Assembly: GCF_900142765.1 (NCBI RefSeq)
Contig: NZ_FRCB01000007.1
Location: 62,001 to 126,000, forward strand
Direction of reading: 5' to 3'
DNA: 64,000 nt
From: Roseovarius litoreus
Lineage (GTDB): Bacteria > Pseudomonadota > Alphaproteobacteria > Rhodobacterales > Rhodobacteraceae
The translations under genes were made by a program, and so were the position numbers. Under the pieces are notes generated by a model. It saw nothing but the letters and a program-made list of their open reading frames with translations, did not search any database and was not told where the DNA came from. Below are positions 9,519 through 19,895 of this stretch, piece after piece. The first letter of the stretch is position 1. The number at the start of each line of letters is the position of its first letter.

Positions 9519-9673
9519 TGCCGGATCTTGGGAAATACGCGGACGCGGTTTTGTCGTCCTATGCGGTGTCGATCGTTTTGCTGGCGGCGATTGTCTGGGT
9601 CAGCATCTGGCGCGCACGCAAGGTGAAGAAACAGCTGGAAGATATTGAAACGAAAGCAAAAAACAATGGCTAA
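9515..9673 (+). CDS. ccmD: Heme exporter protein CcmD
   Basis: This is a 52-residue protein with one membrane helix (AVSIVLLAAIVWVSIW, residues 17–32) followed by a basic and then charged tail (RARKVKKQLEDIE). That layout is typical of CcmD, which holds CcmE in the CcmABC complex. The ATG at 9515 overlaps the ccmC stop by four bases. An adjacent ATG at 9518 is equally possible. It overlaps ccmG by eight bases. The call rests on position and layout, because CcmD sequences vary. Confidence 0.85.
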   Translation: MMPDLGKYADAVLSSYAVSIVLLAAIVWVSIWRARKVKKQLEDIETKAKNNG

Positions 9674-10205
9674 AGTATCGCCTTTGATGATCTTGCCACC
9701 AGTGCTGTTCGCCGGTCTGGCGGCGCTGTTCTTTTTCGGGATGCAGCGTGAAAATCCCGATGCGCTGCCGTCTGCGCTGGAGGGGCGGCCTGCGCCCGCT
9801 GTCCAGGTGACACAGTTGGCGGATAAAAATCCGTTTAAAGACAGTGACTTGCGGGATGGTGGCGTCAAGCTGGTGAACTACTGGGCCAGCTGGTGCGCGC
9901 CGTGCCGGGTGGAGCATCCGCATCTGGAGACTTTGGCCGATCAGGGGATCACGATTTACGGGGTCAATTACAAGGACAAGCCGGATAACGCCTTGAAATT
10001 CCTTGAGGAATTGGGCGATCCCTATGCGGCGCTCGGGGCCGATGCCAATGGGCGGATGGCGCTGGATTGGGGTCTTTATGGCGTGCCGGAAACCTATGTT
10101 ATTGATGGCAAAGGACAAATCGTGCTGCGCTTTGCCGGGCCGATCACCGAAAAAGTGCTGGAAAGCACGATCCTGCCGGCCATCGAAGAGGCCCGGTCAC
10201 GCTGA
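9666..10205 (+). CDS. ccmG: Thiol:disulfide interchange protein CcmG/DsbE
   Basis: This is a 179-residue periplasmic thioredoxin-like protein anchored by one N-terminal helix (PLMILPPVLFAGLAALFFFG). The active site WCAPCRVEHP lies near residue 78. The later GVPETYVIDGKGQI carries the cis-proline loop and the conserved glutamate region of CcmG. It reduces apocytochrome c cysteines before heme ligation. The start is ATG 9666 inside ccmD. A dispersed 80-bp element follows 15 bases after the stop. Confidence 0.94.
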   Translation: MAKVSPLMILPPVLFAGLAALFFFGMQRENPDALPSALEGRPAPAVQVTQLADKNPFKDSDLRDGGVKLVNYWASWCAPCRVEHPHLETLADQGITIYGVNYKDKPDNALKFLEELGDPYAALGADANGRMALDWGLYGVPETYVIDGKGQIVLRFAGPITEKVLESTILPAIEEARSR

Positions 10206-10220
10206 CCAAAAAGTGTAGGG

Positions 10221-10300
10221 TTCGTACGAAACCTACACGCATTTGGGACGAAAGCCGGAGCAAATCCCGGGATTTGTGTCCATCCCGTACGCAAATGGCT
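10221..10300. repeat. Dispersed intergenic element, copy A (downstream of ccmG)
   Basis: This 80-base block aligns without gaps to 42981–43060 (61 of 80 identical by my count). The first 33 bases (TACGAAACCTACACGC and TTTGGGACGAAA) and the part around ATTTGTGTCCATC are conserved, and the centre is not. In this copy a near-perfect palindrome spans 10213–10238 (GTGTAGG…CCTACAC around CGTACG). The centre holds the palindrome AAATCCCGGGATTT. It could act as an RNA structure at the 3' end of the ccm transcript or as a mobile palindromic repeat. Confidence 0.7.
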
Positions 10301-10344
10301 TTTTCACCCCCGAGGCACGCGCCTTTTCCCCGACAGCCAGACAG

Positions 10345-10370
10345 AAAAAAGGGCGGCCCGAAGGCCGCCC
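10345..10370 (-). terminator. Intrinsic terminator of acnA
   Basis: Read on the reverse strand, GGGCGGCC and GGCCGCCC form a perfect 8-bp stem with a TTCG loop, followed by six Ts. It lies 26 bases past the acnA stop and is the clearest intrinsic terminator in the window. Confidence 0.93.
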
Positions 10371-10395
10371 CTGATCTTTGCGTCCGAGCCTGAAA

Positions 10396-13149
<2,754 letters not shown>

Positions 13150-13371
13150 TTGGCCTTCCTTTCACTCTCAAGGCAGGAATTCGCTGGCTCGCTTCTGACC
13201 CATTTGCAAAGAGCGATCAAGGGGTCCGGAGCAATTTGTATACTGTTGTGCACAAAAAAATACGAAAGTCACGCTTCACTTGTGTCTCTCGAAACCTTGA
13301 TTGGTCATTACAGGTTGGACTAGGTACAGGTGATCAGCGATATCCCGCCAACAGCACATGGATTTCACCCC

Positions 13372-14082
13372 ATGATCCGATCCGTTCTGAGCTTGATCCT
13401 GATCGCCCTGACGGCTTTCGCCGCGCCTGCTGCGCATGCGGGAGAGGAGCGGCGCGTGGTGGTGGAGCTGTTCACCTCGCAGGGCTGTTCGGCCTGTCCG
13501 CCGGCGGATGAGCTGATGCGGGAACTGGCCAAGCGCGGCGATGTGGTGGCATTGGCGCTGCATGTGGATTACTGGGATTACATCGGCTGGAAGGACAGTT
13601 TCGCAAGCCCGGCCTTTACCGCGCGGCAGAAAGCCTATGCCAAGGCGCAGGGCAATCCGATGGTCTATACGCCGCAGATGATCGTGGGCGGGCGCGATCA
13701 GGTCATGGGCACCAAGGAAATGAAGGTGGTCGATCTGATTGCCGCGCATCGCGCGATGCCTGCACAGGTGGTGCTGGTCGCAACGCGCGAGGCGGGCGTG
13801 CTGCGGATTTCGGCGCAGGCGCCGGATGCATCGCTCGAAGGGCCGCTTGTGGTGCATGTGGTGCGCTATCGCCCCAAGGATGTGGTCGAGGTGCGCCGCG
13901 GCGAGAATGCGGGAAAGATGCTGGAATATTCCAATATCGTGACCGACTGGCAGGTGGCCGGAGAATGGGATCCCGCCGAGCGTCTGGCGCTGCAGATGCC
14001 GGTCGAGGGCGATGCCCCGGTCGTTGTCATGGTGCAGCGCGGCGGGCATGGCCCGATCCTTGCAGTGGCCGAGCTGAAGTAA
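13372..14082 (+). CDS. DUF1223 domain-containing secreted thioredoxin-like protein
   Basis: This is a 236-residue protein with a signal peptide (MIRSVLSLILIALTAFA, cleavage near AHA-GEE). The mature domain starts VVVELFTSQGCSACPPAD, a CxxC in a thioredoxin-like context that marks DUF1223. HVDYWDYIGWKD and YTPQMIVGGRDQVMG are further family motifs. A periplasmic redox role is likely but not shown. I took ATG 13372 because the upstream GTG (13330) would bury the signal peptide behind 14 residues. Confidence 0.85.
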   Translation: MIRSVLSLILIALTAFAAPAAHAGEERRVVVELFTSQGCSACPPADELMRELAKRGDVVALALHVDYWDYIGWKDSFASPAFTARQKAYAKAQGNPMVYTPQMIVGGRDQVMGTKEMKVVDLIAAHRAMPAQVVLVATREAGVLRISAQAPDASLEGPLVVHVVRYRPKDVVEVRRGENAGKMLEYSNIVTDWQVAGEWDPAERLALQMPVEGDAPVVVMVQRGGHGPILAVAELK

Positions 14083-14144
14083 CGCGCGGCGCGGCACGAT
14101 CCCGCCTTGCGGCGCGCAGGCGTGTGGCATAGGGAGCGAATAAG

Positions 14145-14177
14145 CGCGGATCACCGCGGATCAACGCAGATGAACGC
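14145..14177. repeat. Short imperfect 10-bp tandem repeat upstream of clpS
   Basis: CGCGGATCAC, CGCGGATCAA and CGCAGATGAA follow one another in the 186-base gap before clpS. Three imperfect units could be a binding-site array or simple slippage. Nothing else supports a function. Confidence 0.3.
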
Positions 14178-14268
14178 AAGACTGTCGTTCGCGGCCCCTT
14201 TTCTCGGGCGCCACACAGGTTATATTGCGGGGTCACGGGATGCCACGTCACAAACCGCAAAGAAGATC

Positions 14269-14613
14269 ATGAACGAGCACAGAGTATGGATGGCCGGCGA
14301 CGATGAGAATGGCGACGAGGGGGATACCTCGGTCGTGGTCAAGACGCGCGCCAAGACCAAGCGACCGCCGCTCTACAAGGTTCTTTTGTTGAATGACGAC
14401 TACACCCCGATGGAATTCGTGGTTGCGGTGCTGGAGCGGTTCTTCGGCATGAATCACGCGCAGGCCTTCGAAGTGATGCTGACGGTGCACAAGAAGGGGG
14501 TCGCCGTGGTGGGCGTGTTCAGCCACGAGATCGCCGAGACCAAGGTGGCGCAAGTGATGGATTTCGCCCGCCGTCATCAGCATCCGCTGCAATGCACCAT
14601 GGAAAAAGAATAA
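14269..14613 (+). CDS. clpS: ATP-dependent Clp protease adaptor ClpS
   Basis: This is a 114-residue adaptor that hands N-degron substrates to ClpAP. The core runs from [17 protein letters not shown] near residue 39, where the NDD and adjacent residues form the N-degron pocket, through [19 protein letters not shown]. The N-terminal 30 residues are flexible. ATG 14269 gives the normal length. An in-frame ATG at 14170 would add 33 residues of unrelated sequence. clpA is not next door. Confidence 0.93.
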   Translation: MNEHRVWMAGDDENGDEGDTSVVVKTRAKTKRPPLYKVLLLNDDYTPMEFVVAVLERFFGMNHAQAFEVMLTVHKKGVAVVGVFSHEIAETKVAQVMDFARRHQHPLQCTMEKE

Positions 14614-14614
14614 C

Positions 14615-15619
14615 GTGGCAGGTCTGCAATCGCGCCTGGCACTGGCCCTGGAGGCCGGAGATGTCGCCCTGCCGGACGCGGGCCGGATCGCGGTGTTCGG
14701 CCCGCGCGCGGATCACGATCTATCGGCGCTGCCCGGCGAGCGCTGTCACATCCTGACAGGGTTCCGGCCCGATCACGACCATTTCGCCGCACAAGGCTAT
14801 CGCTGCGCGGTGACGCCCGAGGGGCGCTATGGCGCGGCGGTGGTGTTTGTGCCGCGCGCCAAGGCGCTGGCCCGCGCGCTGGTGGCGCAGGCGGTGGCGG
14901 TGACCGATGGCGTGGTCATCGTGGACGGGGCAAAGACCGACGGGGTCGAATCCATTCTCAAGGAGTGCCGCAAGCGGATGGAGGTCTCGGCGCCGCTGTC
15001 CAAGGCGCATGGCAAGCTGTTCTGGTTCGAGGCGGGGCCGGGGCTGGAGGATTGGGCAGACACCGGACCGCAGACCATCGAGGGCGGCTACGTCACCGCG
15101 CCGGGGGTGTTTTCGGCGGATGGGATCGATCCGGCCTCGCGGTTTCTGGCGGATCACCTGCCTGCGAAGCTGGGCAAGTCGATTGCCGATCTTGGCGGCG
15201 GCTGGGGCTATCTGAGTGCGCGCCTGTTGGAGCGCGCGGATATCCGGGTGCTGCATCTGGTGGAGGCCGATCACGCGGCGCTGGACTGTGCGCGGCGCAA
15301 CATCGCGGATGCGCGCGCGGTGCTGCATTGGGAGGACGCGACCCGCTGGCGGCCCGAGACGGCACTGGATGCGGTGGTCACCAACCCGCCGTTTCACGCA
15401 GGGCGCGCCGCCGACCCCGATCTGGGCCGCGCCTTCATCGCGGCGGCGGCCGCGATGCTCAAGCCCGGGGGGCAATTATGGCTGGTGGCCAATCGCCATT
15501 TGCCCTACGAGACCGCGATGGCAAGGCATTTTGCCCGTGTCGAGGAAATCGCCGGCGATGCGCGGTTCAAGATCCTGCACGGGAAAGGGCCGAAAGGCCC
15601 GTCTCGCAAAGGGGCGTGA
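14615..15619 (+). CDS. RsmC-like class I SAM-dependent (16S rRNA guanine) methyltransferase
   Basis: This is a 334-residue protein with the two-domain layout of RsmC/RlmG enzymes. A degenerate N-terminal methyltransferase fold (1 to about 150) is followed by a catalytic domain with motif I VADLGGGWGYLSA-like near residue 190 (read as IADLGGGWGYLSARLL) and motif IV VVTNPPFHAGR near 254. NPPF is the signature of base N-methyltransferases. RsmC methylates G1207 of 16S rRNA, and whether this gene has the same target is inferred. The GTG start lies one base after the clpS stop, so the two genes are probably coupled. Confidence 0.85.
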   Translation: MAGLQSRLALALEAGDVALPDAGRIAVFGPRADHDLSALPGERCHILTGFRPDHDHFAAQGYRCAVTPEGRYGAAVVFVPRAKALARALVAQAVAVTDGVVIVDGAKTDGVESILKECRKRMEVSAPLSKAHGKLFWFEAGPGLEDWADTGPQTIEGGYVTAPGVFSADGIDPASRFLADHLPAKLGKSIADLGGGWGYLSARLLERADIRVLHLVEADHAALDCARRNIADARAVLHWEDATRWRPETALDAVVTNPPFHAGRAADPDLGRAFIAAAAAMLKPGGQLWLVANRHLPYETAMARHFARVEEIAGDARFKILHGKGPKGPSRKGA

Positions 15620-15664
15620 TGTGGCCTAAATTGGCCGGGCAGAATCATCAGGGAAGGTCTGCAC

Positions 15665-16465
15665 ATGTCTTTTTCCATCTCCGGCAAGACCGCCATCGTG
15701 ACTGGCGGCGCCAACGGGATCGGGCTGGCGATCGGTCGGCATTTCGCGGACAAGGGCGCCAATGTGATGTTCGCCGATATCGACGAGGCGCATCTGATCA
15801 AGGAACTGGGCGAGAATGACGAGGACAGCAATATCCGCTATTTCGCCGGTGATCTGCGCGAGCGGCTGACGCTGGCCAATCTTTTGTCGGCCACGATAGA
15901 TGCCTTCGATCAGGTGGATATCCTCATCAACGCCTCGCGGCAGATCATGCCCTCGGATGCGCTGGACCCCGATGACGACGCGATCGAGGTGCTGTTGCAG
16001 CAGAACCTGATGATCTCGCTCCGGCTGAGCCAGATGGTCGCCAAGCGCATGATAAAGCAGGCCGAAGGGCAGGACGAGGGCGTGGCCGGCACGATCGTCA
16101 ACCTGTCGTCGATTGCCGCGCGGCGCACGCATCCCAATTTGCTGGCCTATTCGGTGTCGACCGCGGCGCTGGATCAGATGACGCGCAGTCTGGCGGTGGC
16201 GCTGGCGCCGCACCGCATCCGGGTCAACGCGGTGGCCTTCGGATCGGTGATGAGCGCCTCGCTGCAGGACACGTTGCGGGACAATCGCGATTATCGCGCG
16301 GATATCGAGGATCACACGCCGCTTGGGCGCATCGCGGCGCCGACGGAGCTTGCCGAGACGGTGCAATATCTGGCAAGCGACGGGTCATGTTTCATGACCG
16401 GGCAGATCATGACGGTGGATGGCGGGCGCTGCCTGCTGGACCCGGTGGCGGCGCCGGCGCATTGA
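15665..16465 (+). CDS. SDR family oxidoreductase lacking the catalytic lysine
   Basis: This is a 266-residue Rossmann-fold protein. The cofactor loop TGGANGIGLAIG lies near residue 14 and the conserved serine is in VNLSSIAA near 146. The active-site tyrosine segment reads AYSVSTAALDQ instead of the usual YxxxK: codon ACC gives Thr where Lys is expected. The C-terminal FMTGQIMTVDGG is intact. The missing lysine suggests changed chemistry or a non-catalytic role. It sits 28 bases upstream of hemF, so a link to heme synthesis is possible but unproven. Confidence 0.85.
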   Translation: MSFSISGKTAIVTGGANGIGLAIGRHFADKGANVMFADIDEAHLIKELGENDEDSNIRYFAGDLRERLTLANLLSATIDAFDQVDILINASRQIMPSDALDPDDDAIEVLLQQNLMISLRLSQMVAKRMIKQAEGQDEGVAGTIVNLSSIAARRTHPNLLAYSVSTAALDQMTRSLAVALAPHRIRVNAVAFGSVMSASLQDTLRDNRDYRADIEDHTPLGRIAAPTELAETVQYLASDGSCFMTGQIMTVDGGRCLLDPVAAPAH

Positions 16466-16493
16466 GATCAGGGACAGACCGGGAGGAACGGGG

Positions 16494-17384
16494 ATGAGTG
16501 GCGAGATGCTGGAGGAAAAACAGCGCGCGGCGGCATGGTTTCGCCAGCTGCGCGACGAGATCGTGGCGGCCTTCGAGGGGTTGGAGGACAGCCACGCGGC
16601 CGGTCCGATGAGCGACGCGCCGGCGGCGCGCTTCGAGGTGACCGAGACCAAGCGCAGCAGCGACGATGGCTCGGATGCGGGCGGCGGGCTGATGAGCGTG
16701 ATGCGCGGTGGCCGGGTGTTCGAGAAGGTCGGCGTGAACGTCTCGGAGGTCTATGGCAGCCTTGGTGCGGCGGCCCAGCAGGCGATGGCGGCGCGCGGCG
16801 TGCCGGGGATGGAGAGCGATCCGAGGTTCTGGGCCAGCGGCATCAGCCTTGTGGCGCATATGCAGAACCCGCATTGCCCGGCGGTGCATATGAACACGCG
16901 GATGTTCTGGACGCCGGGTGCGTGGTGGTTCGGAGGCGGCTCGGATTTGAACCCGTGCCTCGAATATGACGAGGACACGGCGCATTTCCACGCGACGCAA
17001 AAGGCGCATCTGGACCCGCATGACGAGGCGCTTTACCCCGCGCTCAAGGCCTGGGCGGACGAATATTTCTATGTGCCGCACCGCAACCGCGCGCGTGGTG
17101 TCGGCGGCATCTTCATGGATGATCGCAACACCGGCGACTGGGAAGCGGATTTCGCGCTGACGCAGGATATCGGGCGGGCCTTCCTGCCGGCCTATGTGCC
17201 GTTGGTGGAAAAGCGCCGGGTTCAGGACTGGAACGAGGCCGACAAGGACGCGCAGCTTGTGCATCGCGGGCTCTATGCGGAATACAACCTGGTCTATGAC
17301 AGGGGCACCAAGTTCGGGCTGGCCACGGGGCATGACGCGAATGCGGTGTTGATGAGCCTGCCGCCCTTGGCGAAGTGGACCTGA
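16494..17384 (+). CDS. hemF: Oxygen-dependent coproporphyrinogen III oxidase
   Basis: This is a 296-residue enzyme that decarboxylates two propionates of coproporphyrinogen III with O2 in heme synthesis. Conserved stretches are NPHCPAVHMNTRMF near residue 124, WWFGGGSDLNPC near 143, HFHATQKAHLD near 165 and the C-terminal EYNLVYDRGTKFGL. Length is standard. ATG 16494 has GGGAGGAACGGGG upstream. Tandem repeats begin five bases past its stop. Confidence 0.96.
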   Translation: MSGEMLEEKQRAAAWFRQLRDEIVAAFEGLEDSHAAGPMSDAPAARFEVTETKRSSDDGSDAGGGLMSVMRGGRVFEKVGVNVSEVYGSLGAAAQQAMAARGVPGMESDPRFWASGISLVAHMQNPHCPAVHMNTRMFWTPGAWWFGGGSDLNPCLEYDEDTAHFHATQKAHLDPHDEALYPALKAWADEYFYVPHRNRARGVGGIFMDDRNTGDWEADFALTQDIGRAFLPAYVPLVEKRRVQDWNEADKDAQLVHRGLYAEYNLVYDRGTKFGLATGHDANAVLMSLPPLAKWT

Positions 17385-17388
17385 GCAC

Positions 17389-17460
17389 GGGCTTGTCGGC
17401 CCTGATGGGGCTGGGCTTGTCGGCCCTGATGGGGCTGGGCTTGTCGGCCCTGACGGGCCG
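17389..17460. repeat. Three 24-bp tandem repeats between hemF and the acyltransferase gene
   Basis: The unit begins GGGCTTGTCGGCCCTGATGG and occurs twice exactly, then a third time with changes in its last part. It fills most of the gap between two convergent genes. Each unit can fold on itself (GGGC…GCCC), so it might help terminate both transcripts. Copy number probably varies between strains. Confidence 0.85.
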
Positions 17461-17502
17461 GCGCGCGGGCGGGAGGCCCTAGGCGCAGGGTCAGGGTCAG
17501 AT

Positions 17503-18456
17503 TCAGGGACGGTCGCGGCCTTGCTGGCGTTCGAGCTGTTTGGCGGCGCGATCGGCCAGCGGGCCGGTGCCGTTTTTCCAGCGGCGGTGAATCCAGAACC
17601 ATTGGTCCATGTTCTGGCGCACCTGCGCCTCGAGCCGGTCATTGACCTCTTGAGTCATGGTCACGGCGTCGGTGGCGCGGATCGGCTCTTCGACGATGAC
17701 CCGGAAACTCAGCCCGTCGGGATTGCGGATCGCCCAGACCGGCACCAGCGGCGCGTCGAATTTCAGGGCAAGCTCGGCGGTGGCCAGCGAGGAGAGGGCG
17801 GGCTTTCCGAAAAAACTGAGCGGGACACCGTCCAGCGCGTTGAGATCGGTCAGGATCGCCAGAACCCCGCCGGAGCGCAGATGCTGTACCATCTGGCGCA
17901 TGCCGCCGCGGCCCTGCTGGAACATCGGTGTGCTGAGCATTTCCATGCAATGCGTGTAGCGCCGGTTGTAGAAGGCATTGGCCATCGGGCGGTAGAAGAT
18001 GCCCATGTCGAAGCCCTGCGCCACGAGGGCCACGCGGGCCGCGTGAAAATTGCCGAAATGCCCGGTCACGAAGATCACGGGGCGGCCTTCGGCACGGGCG
18101 GTGCGGATCGCCTCGAGCCCGGGGCCTTCGAGGGGGATGTCGCGGGTGCGGGCGATGAATTCGGGCGTGGAATGCAGCTCGACCATGTTGCGCCCGGCAT
18201 TGTCGGCCACGGCGCGGGCGAGGCGCTTGACCTCGGCCTCGGGAAGATCGGGCAGCACATGGTCGAGATTTTCGCGCACCCGCCGGTCATAGCCCGCGAT
18301 GGGCGCGATGATCCGCGAGGTCACCCAGCCCATCACCGGCACGCGCCAGCGATAGGGCAGCACCCGGGCCAGGGCGATGGGCGCGTAGATCGCGAGGCCA
18401 AGCCCGGTGTCGCGCCAGCGGCTGACAAGGGAGGGGGGAGAGGGCGTGTCGGTCAT
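17503..18456 (-). CDS. Lysophospholipid / lauroyl acyltransferase family protein (LpxL/HtrB-like)
   Basis: This is a 317-residue inner-membrane-associated acyltransferase. Family features are the central GHFGNFHAARVA motif near residue 135, GIFYRPMANAFYNRRY near 156, and the late PVWAIRNPDGLSFRVIVEEP. These enzymes add secondary acyl chains to lipid A or acylate lysolipids. The usual HxxxxD/E catalytic pair reads H-F-G-N-F-H here, so the acidic partner is replaced by histidine. ATG 18456 was chosen; ATG 18465 is an alternative. A hydrophobic segment near residues 15–30 is present. The gene is convergent with hemF. Confidence 0.82.
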   Translation of the reverse strand: MTDTPSPPSLVSRWRDTGLGLAIYAPIALARVLPYRWRVPVMGWVTSRIIAPIAGYDRRVRENLDHVLPDLPEAEVKRLARAVADNAGRNMVELHSTPEFIARTRDIPLEGPGLEAIRTARAEGRPVIFVTGHFGNFHAARVALVAQGFDMGIFYRPMANAFYNRRYTHCMEMLSTPMFQQGRGGMRQMVQHLRSGGVLAILTDLNALDGVPLSFFGKPALSSLATAELALKFDAPLVPVWAIRNPDGLSFRVIVEEPIRATDAVTMTQEVNDRLEAQVRQNMDQWFWIHRRWKNGTGPLADRAAKQLERQQGRDRP

Positions 18457-18554
18457 CGGGTCCATGTGCAGGGCAGTCGTTGGCCCGCAGACATATGCCG
18501 CAGCGCCCCGGATCACAAGCCGATCCGGCGCTCAGGGGGTGTGGGCGGCGGCGG

Positions 18555-19220
18555 TCACGGCTGCCGCGGCAGGCCGGTGCCGATCATCGAATCGCGGGTG
18601 ACGAGGGCGGCGAGGGCGTCCTGGTCCATCCCGTCCGTGCCCGAGGGGCGCGCGGGCAGCACGATATAGCGCATGTCGGCGGTGCTGTCATGCACGCGGA
18701 TGGTGGTGCTGTCGGGCAGGTCGAGGCCAAACTCGCGCAGCACGGCGCGCGGCTCGCGCACGGCGCGCGAGCGGTATTCGCGGGTCTTGTACCAATCGGG
18801 CGGCAGGCCCAGCAGGTTGCGCGGATAGCACGAACAGAGCGTGCAAACGATGAGGTTATGCACGTCTTCGGTATTTTCCACGGCAATCAGGTGCAGCGGG
18901 CCGATATCGAAGCCCATCTCGCGGCTGGCGTCGCCGGCATCAGCCAGAAGGCGCGCGCGAAAGTCCGGATCGACCCATGCACGGGCCACGACGGCGGCGC
19001 CATTGGCGGGGCTGCGGGCATCCATCCTGTCGATCTGGGCCGAGACCTGATCGGCGGTCAGGTGACCCTTTTCGATCATCAACTCGCGCACGGCGATTTC
19101 CATGCGCTGCCAATAGCTGAGCGGTGCGTCGTTATCGGCGCGGTAGGGATGGCCCGAGGGGCTGAGCCCGCCGTGATCGTGATCGTGGGTATGGTCGTGG
19201 TCGTGATGGTCATGCGGCAT
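18555..19220 (-). CDS. Cobalt-type nitrile hydratase alpha subunit (or thiocyanate hydrolase gamma-like)
   Basis: This 221-residue subunit carries the metal site VCTLCSCYPRNLLG near residue 120. The threonine in CTLCSC points to a non-corrin cobalt centre, as opposed to iron in CSLCSC. The N-terminus is a histidine/aspartate run (PHDHHDHDHTHDHDHGG), probably metal-binding. MRYIVLPARPSGTDGM and VTRDSMIGT match the family C-terminus. Nitrile hydratases turn nitriles into amides; the closely related thiocyanate hydrolase gamma subunit shares the cobalt motif. It is the last of three same-strand genes, starting 4 bases after the previous stop. Confidence 0.88.
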   Translation of the reverse strand: MPHDHHDHDHTHDHDHGGLSPSGHPYRADNDAPLSYWQRMEIAVRELMIEKGHLTADQVSAQIDRMDARSPANGAAVVARAWVDPDFRARLLADAGDASREMGFDIGPLHLIAVENTEDVHNLIVCTLCSCYPRNLLGLPPDWYKTREYRSRAVREPRAVLREFGLDLPDSTTIRVHDSTADMRYIVLPARPSGTDGMDQDALAALVTRDSMIGTGLPRQP

Positions 19221-19224
19221 CGCG

Positions 19225-19488
19225 TCAGACCCTTTCCAGCCAATGGGCGTAGATTTCGGCGTCGAGCGTATCGGAGGGGCGTTCGGCGGCGTCGCCCCAG
19301 ATCTCGGACATGGTGAAGCGCACGCGGTAGAGCGGCTGTTCGGGGGCGGGCAGGCCATAGGCCAGTTGCTCGGGGTTGGGGAAGGGGCCGAGCGCGCGTT
19401 CGATCACGCCGGTCTTGCCGCGCAGGTAAGAGGGGGTGCGCACATGGCCCGGCGGCATCATCGCCTTGACGCGGACACGCTCAGCCAT
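19225..19488 (-). CDS. Nitrile hydratase beta subunit, C-terminal half (SH3-like domain)
   Basis: This 87-residue protein covers only the C-terminal SH3-like barrel of the beta subunit: PPGHVRTPSYLRGKTGVIER near residue 12 and PLYRVRFTMSEIWGD near 53, including the conserved R of LYxVRF. ATG 19488 overlaps the end of the preceding gene by eight bases. In classical nitrile hydratase this region is fused to the N-terminal half. Separate genes recall the alpha and beta chains of thiocyanate hydrolase. Confidence 0.85.
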   Translation of the reverse strand: MAERVRVKAMMPPGHVRTPSYLRGKTGVIERALGPFPNPEQLAYGLPAPEQPLYRVRFTMSEIWGDAAERPSDTLDAEIYAHWLERV

Positions 19489-19846
19489 GGCTGGCCCCAT
19501 CGGTACCGGCCTCTTTCTGGGCGGCGGCATAGGTGGGGCCGCGCGCGGCGATCTCGTCCATGCGCTGGCCCAGCTCTTCGAGCGTGTAGGCGCCGGTTTC
19601 AACCAGGTTCTGGTTGATGGCGGCGATCCACCGTTCGTAATAGCTCATGGTTTCGAAGGCCTCTTCGCCCATGTCCTCGAGCGCGCGGCGCAGGCCGTCG
19701 ACGGTGAAGAATCCCGCGCCTGAGCACAGCACCATAAGCGCATCGACGCGCTTTTCCCAAAGGGCGAAATCATGTTGATCGGCACAGATCGGGCCTGCGG
19801 ATTGACCGCCCATGTCGTGCCAGCGTTTGCCAGTTGTATCGCTCAT
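19481..19846 (-). CDS. Nitrile hydratase beta subunit, N-terminal half
   Basis: This 121-residue protein resembles the helical N-terminal part of the beta subunit: WHDMGGQSAGP near residue 9, LWEKRVDALM near 29 and MSYYERWIAAINQNLVETGA near 67. It lacks the SH3-like barrel, which is encoded by the next gene. It is the first of the three-gene set, and the 8-base overlap suggests coupled synthesis. A nitrile hydratase accessory protein is an alternative call, because those are also homologous to this half, but the HDMGG start favours a structural subunit. Confidence 0.75.
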   Translation of the reverse strand: MSDTTGKRWHDMGGQSAGPICADQHDFALWEKRVDALMVLCSGAGFFTVDGLRRALEDMGEEAFETMSYYERWIAAINQNLVETGAYTLEELGQRMDEIAARGPTYAAAQKEAGTDGASHG

Positions 19847-19895
19847 GAGCGGCAGGGTAAGCGCGGATGCGGGCGCTGTCCAGTGGCTGCTTGGG

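Noticed and set aside
10094..10294. Short reverse frames in both copies of the dispersed element share a peptide string (FVPNACRFRT)
   Set aside because: The shared string follows from DNA identity of the element, and one frame runs antisense into ccmG and the other into mltG. I do not call a gene.
13150..13371. Iron-responsive operator upstream of acnA
   Set aside because: A/T-rich palindromes are present, but none matches the Irr, RirA or Fur boxes I know well enough to claim it.
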